From Thermoanaerobaculaceae bacterium (GTDB taxonomy: Bacteria; Acidobacteriota; UBA4820), in NCBI GenBank assembly GCA_012798145.1, contig JAAZNT010000281.1, forward strand, positions 1 to 8,616: DNA of 8,616 bases. Direction: 5' to 3'. The notes beneath the pieces were generated by a model. That model did no database searches, was not told where the DNA came from, and was given only the letters and a program-made list of their open reading frames with translations. The position numbers and the translations under genes are program-made. Below are positions 1-5,997 of this stretch, piece after piece; position 1 is the first letter of the stretch; each line of letters opens with the position of its first letter.

Positions 1-1041
1 CAGCCCCCCTCGCAAAACTCTTTTTATGTTCTTGACGCCGCTTTCTCAAAGTTACAAAAATTTAATGCAAAAGAGTATTTCCCCAAAGAATATGAATCTT
101 GCGAATTTGAAATTGAATCAGCCAAGAGAGCTGTATTAATTGAAATGGCACAGCCTTTTTATTTAAGAGATTTCACTTATTCTTCTCAAAAATTGTCAGA
201 GGTTCAAGACAAAACTATAAAACTGCTAATAAAGTCCTCAGAGAAAGAACGGCTTTTAAGCATTCAAGTTAAGGAAAATTTAAAGAAACTCGAAGAAATG
301 CTTAACAGAGCGAAAAACCTTCTTAGCCACGCATCCAGCAGCGCTATAGGAAGACATAGATTCTCAAGCGCTGAAATTTCTTATAAAAGCGCCAAGCAGC
401 TTTATGAAGCCAAAAGGTTGAACTCTGCACTGAAAGAATCTTTGAAAGGACTGACAATGGTTAAAAAAGCAATTTCAACAGGTGCGGAGATTCTTTCAAG
501 ATTTAGTGACCCGGATTTAATAAGAAAATGGATATCCTGGAAAAAAAGAGCCATAGAGGAAAGCAGAAGTGTTGGCTCTGCAATTGTCGTAAATAAAGAA
601 AAACACACACTTGAATTATACAAGAAGGGAATGCTTGCAAGAACCTTTGAGGCTGAACTGGGAGCAAATTCGACAAGCCAAAAAATGTATGCCGGAGATA
701 GAGCCACTCCTGAGGGATACTATCGCATAACAGCCAAGAAAGGAAGAGGTCAGAGCAAGTACTATATGGCTCTCTTGATTAACTACCCAAATAACGAAGA
801 CAGAGAAAGGTTTCACACACTGAAGTCAAAGAAAGAGCTTGGCAGTAGATCAAGCATTGGAGGTTTGATTGAGATTCATGGAGGCGGAGGAAGAGGTTTT
901 GATTGGACAGACGGATGCGTCGCTTTGACAGACAAAGAAATGGAATATCTATTCAAAGAAGTCTCGGTAGGCACACCGGTTGCAATTATTGGTTCTGAAG
1001 GGAGCGGTCCAATAAACAGCGTTCTTGGTGAATTAAAATGA
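1..1041 (+). CDS. L,D-transpeptidase (YkuD domain) with N-terminal helical repeats, 5'-partial
   Basis: The frame is open from the first base and continues without a stop to the TGA at 1039-1041, so the true start lies left of the window and the ATG at 145 is internal. The visible part is 346 residues. Residues about 12-80 and about 105-160 are two charged alpha-helical hairpin segments that resemble each other (aromatic, Ala and Lys rich, with patterns like SAKQLYEAK). Residues about 193-335 form a YkuD catalytic domain: first strand AIVVNKEKHTLELY, then the active-site IEIHGGGGRG (His293) and DWTDGCVAL (Cys306 as predicted nucleophile). The position normally held by His before Gly-Cys is Asp, as in the GGGRG-type YkuD subgroup. 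The family makes or remodels 3-3 peptidoglycan cross-links, or attaches proteins to peptidoglycan, outside the cytoplasm. An export signal, if any, is in the missing part. The stop overlaps the next start (ATGA). Confidence 0.88.
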   Translation, partial: QPPSQNSFYVLDAAFSKLQKFNAKEYFPKEYESCEFEIESAKRAVLIEMAQPFYLRDFTYSSQKLSEVQDKTIKLLIKSSEKERLLSIQVKENLKKLEEMLNRAKNLLSHASSSAIGRHRFSSAEISYKSAKQLYEAKRLNSALKESLKGLTMVKKAISTGAEILSRFSDPDLIRKWISWKKRAIEESRSVGSAIVVNKEKHTLELYKKGMLARTFEAELGANSTSQKMYAGDRATPEGYYRITAKKGRGQSKYYMALLINYPNNEDRERFHTLKSKKELGSRSSIGGLIEIHGGGGRGFDWTDGCVALTDKEMEYLFKEVSVGTPVAIIGSEGSGPINSVLGELK

Positions 1042-1754
1042 ACGAAGATGGCGTTTTGACTGACACTATTTCAAGCGATATTAAAAGCGCAAAAAAATAT
1101 AGTTTTGTAAAAATTCTTCTTTACTTGTTTTTTGGCTTTCTGAGTTTGACCGCTATTTTTCTTTTGTTCTTTCTTGGAACAGGCTACGGTTCAACTTCAA
1201 TTACAGAAAAAGCTATGCTTAAAGGAAGGGAACATCCTTCAAAAGAAGAAGCAAAAAACAGCGAAAGCATAATCAATTCTGCAGAGAAAGAGATTTCTTC
1301 CTTATCCCCCACAAAAACATTCATCGTTATAGATAGAATTCACAACAGGCTATGGCTATACGAGGATGGCGAAAAAACACTTGAAGCAAAAATTTCAGCA
1401 GGCGCCGGCTCAATTCTCAAAGACCCCAAAACTCAGAGGGAGTGGACTTTCGACACTCCAACCGGCAGATATAAGGTTAAGGGAAAAAGAGAACGCCCCT
1501 TGTGGACAGCACCTGATTGGGAATTCATTGAAGCAAACGAGCCTTACCCTAAAAACTATTCTGACAGAACAGAAGAGGGAATGTTGGGAGAATACGCTTT
1601 GGACCTTGACATCCCCGGCTATATGATACACGGAACTTTGTATGAGCGGCTCATTGGAAGAAATGTCACCCACGGATGCGTAAGGGTGGGAAGAGACGAC
1701 TTAAGAATTTTATGGAAGAAGGTGCCAATTGGCTCGACGGTTTTTATATTTTAA
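1038..1754 (+). CDS. Membrane-anchored L,D-transpeptidase (YkuD domain)
   Basis: A 238-residue protein whose ATG overlaps the upstream stop, implying translational coupling. A short polar N-terminus is followed by one hydrophobic segment at about residues 23-46 (FVKILLYLFFGFLSL...), read as a signal anchor that places the rest outside the membrane. A Ser/Lys/Glu-rich linker follows. From about residue 92 there is a YkuD domain: FIVIDRIHNRLWLYEDG, FDTPTGRYKV, YMIHGT with His198, and NVTHGCVRV with His212 and Cys214, the canonical HGC nucleophile motif. The domain ends almost at the C-terminus (PIGSTVFIF). The expected activity is periplasmic L,D-transpeptidation of peptidoglycan stem peptides. 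It differs from the upstream paralogue in having the classic HGC motif and a membrane anchor instead of helical repeats, so the two may have different acceptors. The exact substrate cannot be read from the sequence. Confidence 0.9.
   Translation: MNEDGVLTDTISSDIKSAKKYSFVKILLYLFFGFLSLTAIFLLFFLGTGYGSTSITEKAMLKGREHPSKEEAKNSESIINSAEKEISSLSPTKTFIVIDRIHNRLWLYEDGEKTLEAKISAGAGSILKDPKTQREWTFDTPTGRYKVKGKRERPLWTAPDWEFIEANEPYPKNYSDRTEEGMLGEYALDLDIPGYMIHGTLYERLIGRNVTHGCVRVGRDDLRILWKKVPIGSTVFIF
1719..1724 (+). promoter_or_regulatory. Ribosome binding site supporting the TTG start at 1729
   Basis: AAGGTG lies 4 nt upstream of a TTG codon inside the end of the preceding gene. This TTG is the only start I could find that keeps the hydrophobic leader and cysteine of the following protein, so the motif decides the start. 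Confidence 0.5.
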
Positions 1755-2421
1755 ATATTTAATTCTTATTTTTGCCTTATTTTTTGCTTTTTCTTGCTCT
1801 TCCAAGAAAGAACTTGGGATCGCACCAGACAATTTTACTGAAAGCGACAATGCACACCTCCTTTCCATAAAATCCCAACTTGCTTCCTCAAAAGATTTCT
1901 ACATTGAACTTTCGATAAGAGAGAAAAAAATCAATTTGTGTCATTCTGGAACAGTTTTGAGGTCATATCCTTTTAAGAAAATCTCCCTTGAGAAAAAGAG
2001 ATTCCTATTTATTCAAGCGGGAAAACATTTTCCCTTCAACAACACCCTTTTCTCGGAAGGGAATCTTTATCCTCAAAGAATAATAGAAAGAGTGAGAGTT
2101 GTTCCGGGAGATGAATCAACAAGACCTACTCCAGAAGCGCCGGGAATAATCCCCCCCACAATGGAAGATATAATTGCTGTTCCGCCGGTTTACGACCTTG
2201 ATTTCAAAGGCTCTTTCTCAATAAGGTTTATCTTGGATGGAGAAATACCCGGCAAAAAGATGAAGACAAAAAAACTTCATCTTAAATGGAATGATTTTTT
2301 GACTGGTGTTGGAATAAAAAAAGGTCCTTCATTAAGATTGAAGATTGAAATGGATTCAAAAGAGGGAGCAGCATTCTTCAGATCCTGTCCGGAAAAGACA
2401 AAACTACTTATCCTGCCGTGA
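1729..2421 (+). CDS. Predicted lipoprotein, possible catalytically dead YkuD-like protein
   Basis: A 230-residue protein starting at TTG, overlapping the upstream L,D-transpeptidase by 26 nt. The N-terminus MARRFLYFKYLILIFALFF leads to AFSC, a somewhat imperfect lipobox with Cys23, followed by SSKKE, so it is predicted to be a lipoprotein. Residues about 56-85 (FYIELSIREKKINLCHSG, then VLRSYPF) look by eye like the first strands of the YkuD domains encoded just upstream, and the last residues (EKTKLLILP) resemble the closing YkuD strand. No HG...HGC or equivalent His/Cys pair is present. A Pro-rich stretch (about residues 125-148, TRPTPEAPGIIPPT) sits in the middle. I do not recognise a named family. 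A non-catalytic partner or scaffold for the two neighbouring transpeptidases is inference from position and weak similarity. The gene itself is well supported by its frame, signal and tight packing. Confidence 0.7.
   Translation: MARRFLYFKYLILIFALFFAFSCSSKKELGIAPDNFTESDNAHLLSIKSQLASSKDFYIELSIREKKINLCHSGTVLRSYPFKKISLEKKRFLFIQAGKHFPFNNTLFSEGNLYPQRIIERVRVVPGDESTRPTPEAPGIIPPTMEDIIAVPPVYDLDFKGSFSIRFILDGEIPGKKMKTKKLHLKWNDFLTGVGIKKGPSLRLKIEMDSKEGAAFFRSCPEKTKLLILP
2257..2283 (+). repeat. Perfect 9-bp inverted repeat within the lipoprotein gene
   Basis: AAGATGAAG at 2257-2265 and its exact reverse complement CTTCATCTT at 2275-2283 are separated by 9 A-rich nt. It lies in codons for a Lys-rich segment, about 135 nt before the lepB start. 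It could form an RNA hairpin, but no U-tract follows, so it does not look like a terminator. Chance occurrence in low-complexity coding sequence is quite possible. Confidence 0.35.
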
Positions 2422-2915
2422 AGAAAAAGGATTTTTTGCATTTATTTTCAATTATTGCAGTTTCAATTTTGCTTTTTGTTTTTGTCATATCTTTTTTCTT
2501 CAAGCCATTCCGAATAGATGGAAAAAGTATGGAACCTCTTTTCCAGCAAGGCGATATAGTTTTTGTGAAAAGGCTTTTTTACAGAATAGACAGAAACGAA
2601 GTGGTCGTTGTGAAAATGCACGATCAAACTTATGTTGTCAAAAGGGTTTTGGCGATAGAAGGAGACAGAATTGATTACAAAGACGGCGAAATTTTTGTAA
2701 ATGGCGAAAATAGAGGTAAAATAACCTCTGGAGATTATAGGATGTTTTTTGATAATTCATCTTTCATAGTTGAAAAGAATTCCTTTTTTATTCTTGGAGA
2801 CAACAGATCTTCGAGCATTGATTCAAGATTCTGGGGAAGCATTTCAAAAGATATGATTTACGGCAAAGTAGTTTTTAATCTTTTTTCTTTTTTGAGAAAA
2901 GAAGGGGTTGCATAA
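2418..2915 (+). CDS. lepB: Type I signal peptidase
   Basis: A 165-residue, single-membrane-span signal peptidase that removes signal peptides from exported proteins at the outer face of the cytoplasmic membrane. After a KKK N-region, one hydrophobic helix spans residues about 9-28. The conserved boxes follow in order: box B GKSMEP with nucleophile Ser37, box C QGDIVFVKR, box D YVVKRVLAIEGDRI with the general base Lys75, and box E GDNRSSSIDSRFWG at residues 127-140. The length is typical of the short single-anchor forms. The GTG start overlaps the upstream TGA (GTGA) and has no Shine-Dalgarno, consistent with coupling. A TTG at 2436 preceded by AAAGGA is an alternative start, but it would lose the basic N-region that normally orients the anchor. 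The neighbouring genes include a predicted lipoprotein and a signal-peptide-bearing MEMO protein; the latter carries an AxA site this enzyme could cut. Confidence 0.95.
   Translation: MKKKDFLHLFSIIAVSILLFVFVISFFFKPFRIDGKSMEPLFQQGDIVFVKRLFYRIDRNEVVVVKMHDQTYVVKRVLAIEGDRIDYKDGEIFVNGENRGKITSGDYRMFFDNSSFIVEKNSFFILGDNRSSSIDSRFWGSISKDMIYGKVVFNLFSFLRKEGVA
2901..2907 (+). promoter_or_regulatory. Ribosome binding site selecting the GTG start at 2917
   Basis: GAAGGGG at the very end of lepB is 9 nt before GTG 2917 but directly abuts the in-frame TTG at 2908. That spacing favours GTG 2917 as the start of the DUF4388 gene. An ATG at 2947, with a short-spaced AGGA, is a second alternative. Confidence 0.5.
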
Positions 2916-2916
2916 A

Positions 2917-4047
2917 GTGATTGAAGCAAGAGACCAATCAGGAATTATGCACGGCGCTCTTGAAAAAGTTGGGCTTCCAGAAATTTTGGATTTCCTATCA
3001 ACGATGTCAAAAACTGGAGTTCTTCTTTTAAGAAACGGAAATGTCACCAAGACCCTCCATTTCAAAAGAGGGGTTGTCGTTTTTGCCACTTCAAACATAC
3101 CCGATGAAAGATTCGGGGAAATGCTCTTGAGAGAGGGAAAAATAACTGCAGACCAATTTACAGAAGCATCAAAGCAAATAACAAGGGGCAAAAGGCTCGG
3201 GAAAATCTTGGTCGAAATGCAGGCGCTTTCCCCAAAAGATTTGTGGAATGAAGTTAGACATCAAGTTCAGGAAATCGCTTACAGCGTTCTTTCTTGGGAT
3301 TCTGGAACCTTCCAGTTTTTTGAAGGCGAAGAAAGAACTGGTGAAAATATAACAACCTCCCTAACAGTTCAGGAAATTCTCCTTGAAGGATTAAGAAGAA
3401 TAAAAAACAAAGAACTCTTAGAAAAAGTTTTTCCAAGCAAAGACATCGTATTTGAGAGAGTTTTGCCAGCAAGCCGCCCTACAAATCTGCACTTTGAAGA
3501 ATATGAAAAACATGTTTTTAAATTGGTTGATTCAGAAAGAACAGTTCAGGAGATTTGCGACCTTTCAGAAATTGGAGAATTTGAAACTCTTAAAACTCTT
3601 TACATCTTTTTCTCAATTGGGTATCTGCATGTTAAAAAACGCAAAGACAAATTTGTAGAAGAGCAAAAAGAACTTGCAGAAGGCAGACAGATTGTAAGAA
3701 GTTACAACGAAATCTATTCTTTTCTATACCATTATTTCCTTAGGGAAGTTGGTCCAATCGCTGAAAACATTATGGAAAAATATCTTAACAAACTAAAAGT
3801 TGACCAGCCAGAACTTTTCCAAAGAGTCACCCTCAGAAGCAACGGAACTCTTTCAGAAGAAAGAATTCTTGAAAATCTTAAAACCATTTCAAAAGACAGA
3901 CACTCCACTCTAATAAGAGGACTTAACGAATTCATTTATTCAATTCTTTTCGTCATAAGAAAAACACTTGGCGAAGAGCACGAAAGAAATGTGCTTGTAA
4001 CGCTCAAAAGAACAAGACCCGACCTTTTTGAAAAGCAAAACCCTTAA
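2917..4047 (+). CDS. DUF4388 (PATAN-type) domain protein, putative regulatory/signalling adaptor
   Basis: A protein of 376 residues if started at GTG 2917; ATG 2947 would give a shorter form beginning right at the domain. The N-terminal part matches the DUF4388 pattern: GALEKVGLPEILDFLSTM, then KTGVLLLRNG, then FKRGVVVFATSN. It continues with the usual LGEMLLREGKIT-like and RLGKILVEM helical segments and WDSGTFQFFEGEE. A winged-helix-like middle region follows (VDSERTVQEICDLSEIGEFETLKTLY, then GYLHV). The C-terminal third, about residues 240-376, is mostly helical and charged, with REVGPIAENIMEKYLNKL as a recognisable block. Such proteins are common in Deltaproteobacteria, Acidobacteria and related lineages and are thought to act as adaptors in signalling or gliding/polarity circuits, without a known enzyme activity. 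No catalytic residues are evident and no membrane segment is present, so it is cytoplasmic. It ends with tandem TAA TAA just before miaA. The specific role is unknown. Confidence 0.85.
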   Translation: MIEARDQSGIMHGALEKVGLPEILDFLSTMSKTGVLLLRNGNVTKTLHFKRGVVVFATSNIPDERFGEMLLREGKITADQFTEASKQITRGKRLGKILVEMQALSPKDLWNEVRHQVQEIAYSVLSWDSGTFQFFEGEERTGENITTSLTVQEILLEGLRRIKNKELLEKVFPSKDIVFERVLPASRPTNLHFEEYEKHVFKLVDSERTVQEICDLSEIGEFETLKTLYIFFSIGYLHVKKRKDKFVEEQKELAEGRQIVRSYNEIYSFLYHYFLREVGPIAENIMEKYLNKLKVDQPELFQRVTLRSNGTLSEERILENLKTISKDRHSTLIRGLNEFIYSILFVIRKTLGEEHERNVLVTLKRTRPDLFEKQNP

Positions 4048-4050
4048 TAA

Positions 4051-4998
4051 ATGCCCGTTTCATCTAAAAAGATATTGGCAGTTTTGGGTCCAACCGGCTC
4101 AGGAAAATCAAGATTGTCAATAGAAATAGCAAAAAAAATCTGCGGAGAGATAATATCCTGCGACAGTATGGCTGTTTACAAAGGCGTTGACATAGCCACT
4201 GACAAAATCCCATTCACAGAAAGAGAAGAAATCCCTCACCACCTTTACGATGTTGCGGAGGCTGGAACCTTTTTCTCCGCGGGGCTTTTCAGGAAAATGG
4301 CGCTTGAGGCAATTGAAAACATTCTTGAAAGAAAGAAAATCCCGATTATAGTTGGCGGAACGGGGCTTTACGCAAGGGCACTTCTCTCGGGAATGGCTGA
4401 AGCGCCGTCAAGAGACGATAAACTGAGAGAAAAACTAAAATCCATAGCGGACAAAAAAGGAACTCCCCACCTTCACTCTATTCTTCAAAAACTTGACAAA
4501 GAGAGAGCTCTTTCAATAACTATAAACGATAAAGTGAGAATCATTAGAGCAATTGAACTAAGGATTCTTACAGGCAGGAAATTTTCAGAAATAGCTTCTC
4601 TAAACAAATATCTACCTGAAGATTATCAAGTGAAGAAAATTTGTCTCTATTACCCGAGAGAAATACTTTATAAAAGAATCGAAAACCGCGTAGACCAAAT
4701 GGTCCAAAGAGGTTTGTTTGAAGAAGTCAAAGCGCTTTATGACTCTAAAAAGCTATCTGGACCGCTTTCAAAAGCAATTGGAATAAAAGAGATTATCACC
4801 TGTTTGGAAGGAAACAAAAAATTTGAAGATGCGGTTGCCGAGATTAAACAGCATACAAGAAACCTCGCCAAAAGACAGTTGACTTGGTTTAAAAAAGAAA
4901 TTGAGTTAAAATGGATTGTGATGGATGATGAAGATGAGAGAGCAAGGATTTTAGATGAAATTGAAAGATGGTCAAGGGGAGAGAGCTATGAGTGGTGA
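4051..4998 (+). CDS. miaA: tRNA dimethylallyltransferase MiaA
   Basis: A 315-residue enzyme that transfers a dimethylallyl group from DMAPP to N6 of A37 in tRNAs reading UNN codons, the first step toward ms2i6A. Recognisable elements in order: P-loop GPTGSGKS (residues 13-20; family often has Ala at the Gly16 position), IISCDSMAVYKGVDIATDK with the predicted general base Asp38, PHHLYDV, FSAGLFRKMA, the VGGTGLYARALLSG block, INDKVRIIRAIEL, RVDQMVQRGLFEEV, AIGIKEI, and the C-terminal TRNLAKRQLTWFKK. Position 41, usually Gln in DSMQVY, is Ala. The length is normal. The ATG follows the upstream gene by 3 nt with no clear Shine-Dalgarno, so translation probably depends on coupling. The 3' end overlaps hfq by 11 nt, the classic miaA-hfq pairing seen across distant bacteria. 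Confidence 0.97.
   Translation: MPVSSKKILAVLGPTGSGKSRLSIEIAKKICGEIISCDSMAVYKGVDIATDKIPFTEREEIPHHLYDVAEAGTFFSAGLFRKMALEAIENILERKKIPIIVGGTGLYARALLSGMAEAPSRDDKLREKLKSIADKKGTPHLHSILQKLDKERALSITINDKVRIIRAIELRILTGRKFSEIASLNKYLPEDYQVKKICLYYPREILYKRIENRVDQMVQRGLFEEVKALYDSKKLSGPLSKAIGIKEIITCLEGNKKFEDAVAEIKQHTRNLAKRQLTWFKKEIELKWIVMDDEDERARILDEIERWSRGESYEW
4974..4981 (+). promoter_or_regulatory. Ribosome binding site selecting the hfq start at 4988
   Basis: AAGGGGAG lies 6 nt before ATG 4988 inside the end of miaA. An upstream in-frame ATG at 4955 also has an AAGGA at good spacing, but the 4988 start gives an N-terminus whose numbering matches known Hfq almost exactly. Confidence 0.6.
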
Positions 4999-5299
4999 GG
5001 TGAGCATTCAAAATCAACTTCTTAATCTTGTCAGGAAAGAAAAGACTCTTATCACAGTTTTTCTTGTTTCCGGCAAAAAATTTGTTGGGTTTGTAATCGG
5101 ATTTGACAGGTACACAGTCCATTTGAGGTGCAGAGATTTTGACCAAATTATTTTTAAGCATGCTATTACTAACATCTCCGTTCCTAAAGCGGTTATGCAA
5201 AAACTTCCGCTTATGAACGGAGCAGACCGTTACGACGCTATTGAAGCATCCTTTCCAGCGGAAGAGCAGATGAGCGAACCGGAGCCAAGGGAGGAATAA
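4988..5299 (+). CDS. hfq: RNA chaperone Hfq
   Basis: A 103-residue Sm-like RNA-binding protein, expected to form a hexameric ring that pairs small RNAs with mRNAs. From ATG 4988 the numbering follows E. coli Hfq closely: helix QNQLLN (8-13), rim RKEK (16-19, versus RRER), Sm1 strands TVFLVSGKKFVGFVIGFDRY, and Sm2 IIFKHAIT (Lys57, His58, versus KH 56-57). The proximal-face Gln8 and Phe39 are kept, but Asp9 is Asn. On the distal face Tyr25 is Phe, Ile30 is Lys and Gln33 is Val, so A-rich RNA binding may differ. The C-terminal tail ends in a strongly acidic tip (EEQMSEPEPREE), recalling the acidic tail tip of E. coli Hfq that competes with RNA. It overlaps miaA and precedes the CRP-type gene by 3 nt. 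The ATG at 4955 would add 11 residues unlike the family. Confidence 0.95.
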   Translation: MSGEVSIQNQLLNLVRKEKTLITVFLVSGKKFVGFVIGFDRYTVHLRCRDFDQIIFKHAITNISVPKAVMQKLPLMNGADRYDAIEASFPAEEQMSEPEPREE

Positions 5300-5302
5300 C
5301 AA

Positions 5303-5968
5303 ATGGACGATCTTGAACTTTTAAAGAAAGTTCCGCTCTTTGCCAACCTCGGAGCGAGAGAACTTATGGCAGTTAGAGACACTTCAAGCGTGATAACTTT
5401 GCCCAAGCAAAACATACTTTTTTGTGAAGGAGACAGAGGGGATTCCCTATATCTAATTTTGAAAGGCAAAGTGAAAGCGTTTCTTCTCGCAGAGGATGGT
5501 CGTGAGATCGTTCTGTCAATACTTGGTCCCGGAGAAATAGTTGGCGAGATGGCGATTTTTGACCTTGCAGAAAAACGTTCTGCGACCGTTGAAACTCTTG
5601 AAGACAGCCAATTTCTGACAATTTCCGGGGAAAAATTTGTAAGCGTCTTAAAAGAATACCCCTCGGTGGGAATAAGCGTAATAAAGACTCTTTCAGCGCG
5701 ATTAAAAACAACTTCATCAAGGATCAGAAACTTGATTTTCCTTGACACTTACAGCAGAGTCGGAAGATTTCTTCTTGAAAGAGCAGAGTCTGAAGGAAGA
5801 ATTCTGGCTGACGGCTCCATACTTGTCACAAGGCCTACTCACGACGAGATAGCAAATTTCATTGGCTCCTCAAGAGAAACCGTTTCGCGAGCGTTAAAGG
5901 AACTTGAGCACCAAGGTTTAATAAAAAATGTTGGAAGAAAGGTAATTCTTTATAAAATAAAGGACTAA
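5303..5968 (+). CDS. CRP/FNR-family transcription regulator, probable cAMP receptor
   Basis: A 221-residue regulator with an N-terminal cyclic-nucleotide-binding domain (about 1-120), a long dimerisation helix and a C-terminal winged helix-turn-helix. The phosphate-binding cassette IVGEMAIFDLAEKRSATV has Glu82, Arg92 and Ser93 at the spacing of E. coli CRP Glu72, Arg82 and Ser83. Thr137 and Ser138 align with CRP Thr127/Ser128 in a helix that continues NLIFLD, as in CRP. All main cAMP contacts are thus present. The recognition helix GSSRETVSRALKELE has Arg191, Glu192 and Arg196, matching CRP Arg180, Glu181 and Arg185, so it probably reads TGTGA-type half-sites. FNR-type cysteine clusters are absent. 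A strong AAGGGAGGAA lies 6 nt before the ATG. It is co-transcribed with hfq by position; its targets are not visible. CRP-like function is inferred from aligned residues; other ligands in this family remain possible. Confidence 0.9.
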   Translation: MDDLELLKKVPLFANLGARELMAVRDTSSVITLPKQNILFCEGDRGDSLYLILKGKVKAFLLAEDGREIVLSILGPGEIVGEMAIFDLAEKRSATVETLEDSQFLTISGEKFVSVLKEYPSVGISVIKTLSARLKTTSSRIRNLIFLDTYSRVGRFLLERAESEGRILADGSILVTRPTHDEIANFIGSSRETVSRALKELEHQGLIKNVGRKVILYKIKD

Positions 5969-5986
5969 AAAACAAATCTTTTGATA

Positions 5987-5995
5987 AAGGGGGAA
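5987..5995 (+). promoter_or_regulatory. Strong ribosome binding site of the hutH-like gene
   Basis: AAAGGGGGA ends 2 nt before ATG 5998, with the GGGGG core about 4-5 nt away. It shows that the translation signal of the interrupted lyase gene is intact. Confidence 0.55.
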
Positions 5996-5997
5996 AC

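Noticed and set aside
145..147. ATG 145 as the true start of the first gene
   Set aside because: The frame is open to base 1 and the upstream residues continue the helical-repeat pattern, with no ribosome binding site before 145.
2712..2729. Hairpin AGAGGT...ACCTCT in lepB
   Set aside because: Only a 6-bp stem inside coding sequence with no U-tract; not a terminator and within chance expectation.
2908..2910. TTG 2908 as start of the DUF4388 gene
   Set aside because: The GAAGGGG ribosome-site core directly abuts this codon, leaving no spacer; GTG 2917 has a proper spacer.
5230..5748. Long minus-strand open frame opposite hfq/crp, and similar ones elsewhere (for example 402-707, 6196-6720, 4889-5302)
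   Set aside because: They lie antisense to strongly conserved plus-strand genes, show no recognisable motifs or leader and ribosome-site logic, and their proteins are low-complexity. They are shadows of the real genes.
5931..5958. Promoter-like TTGGAA, 16-nt spacer, TAAAAT before the hutH-like gene
   Set aside because: It lies within the crp-type coding sequence in an AT-rich genome where such matches are frequent, with an imperfect -35 box. It is not strong enough to annotate.
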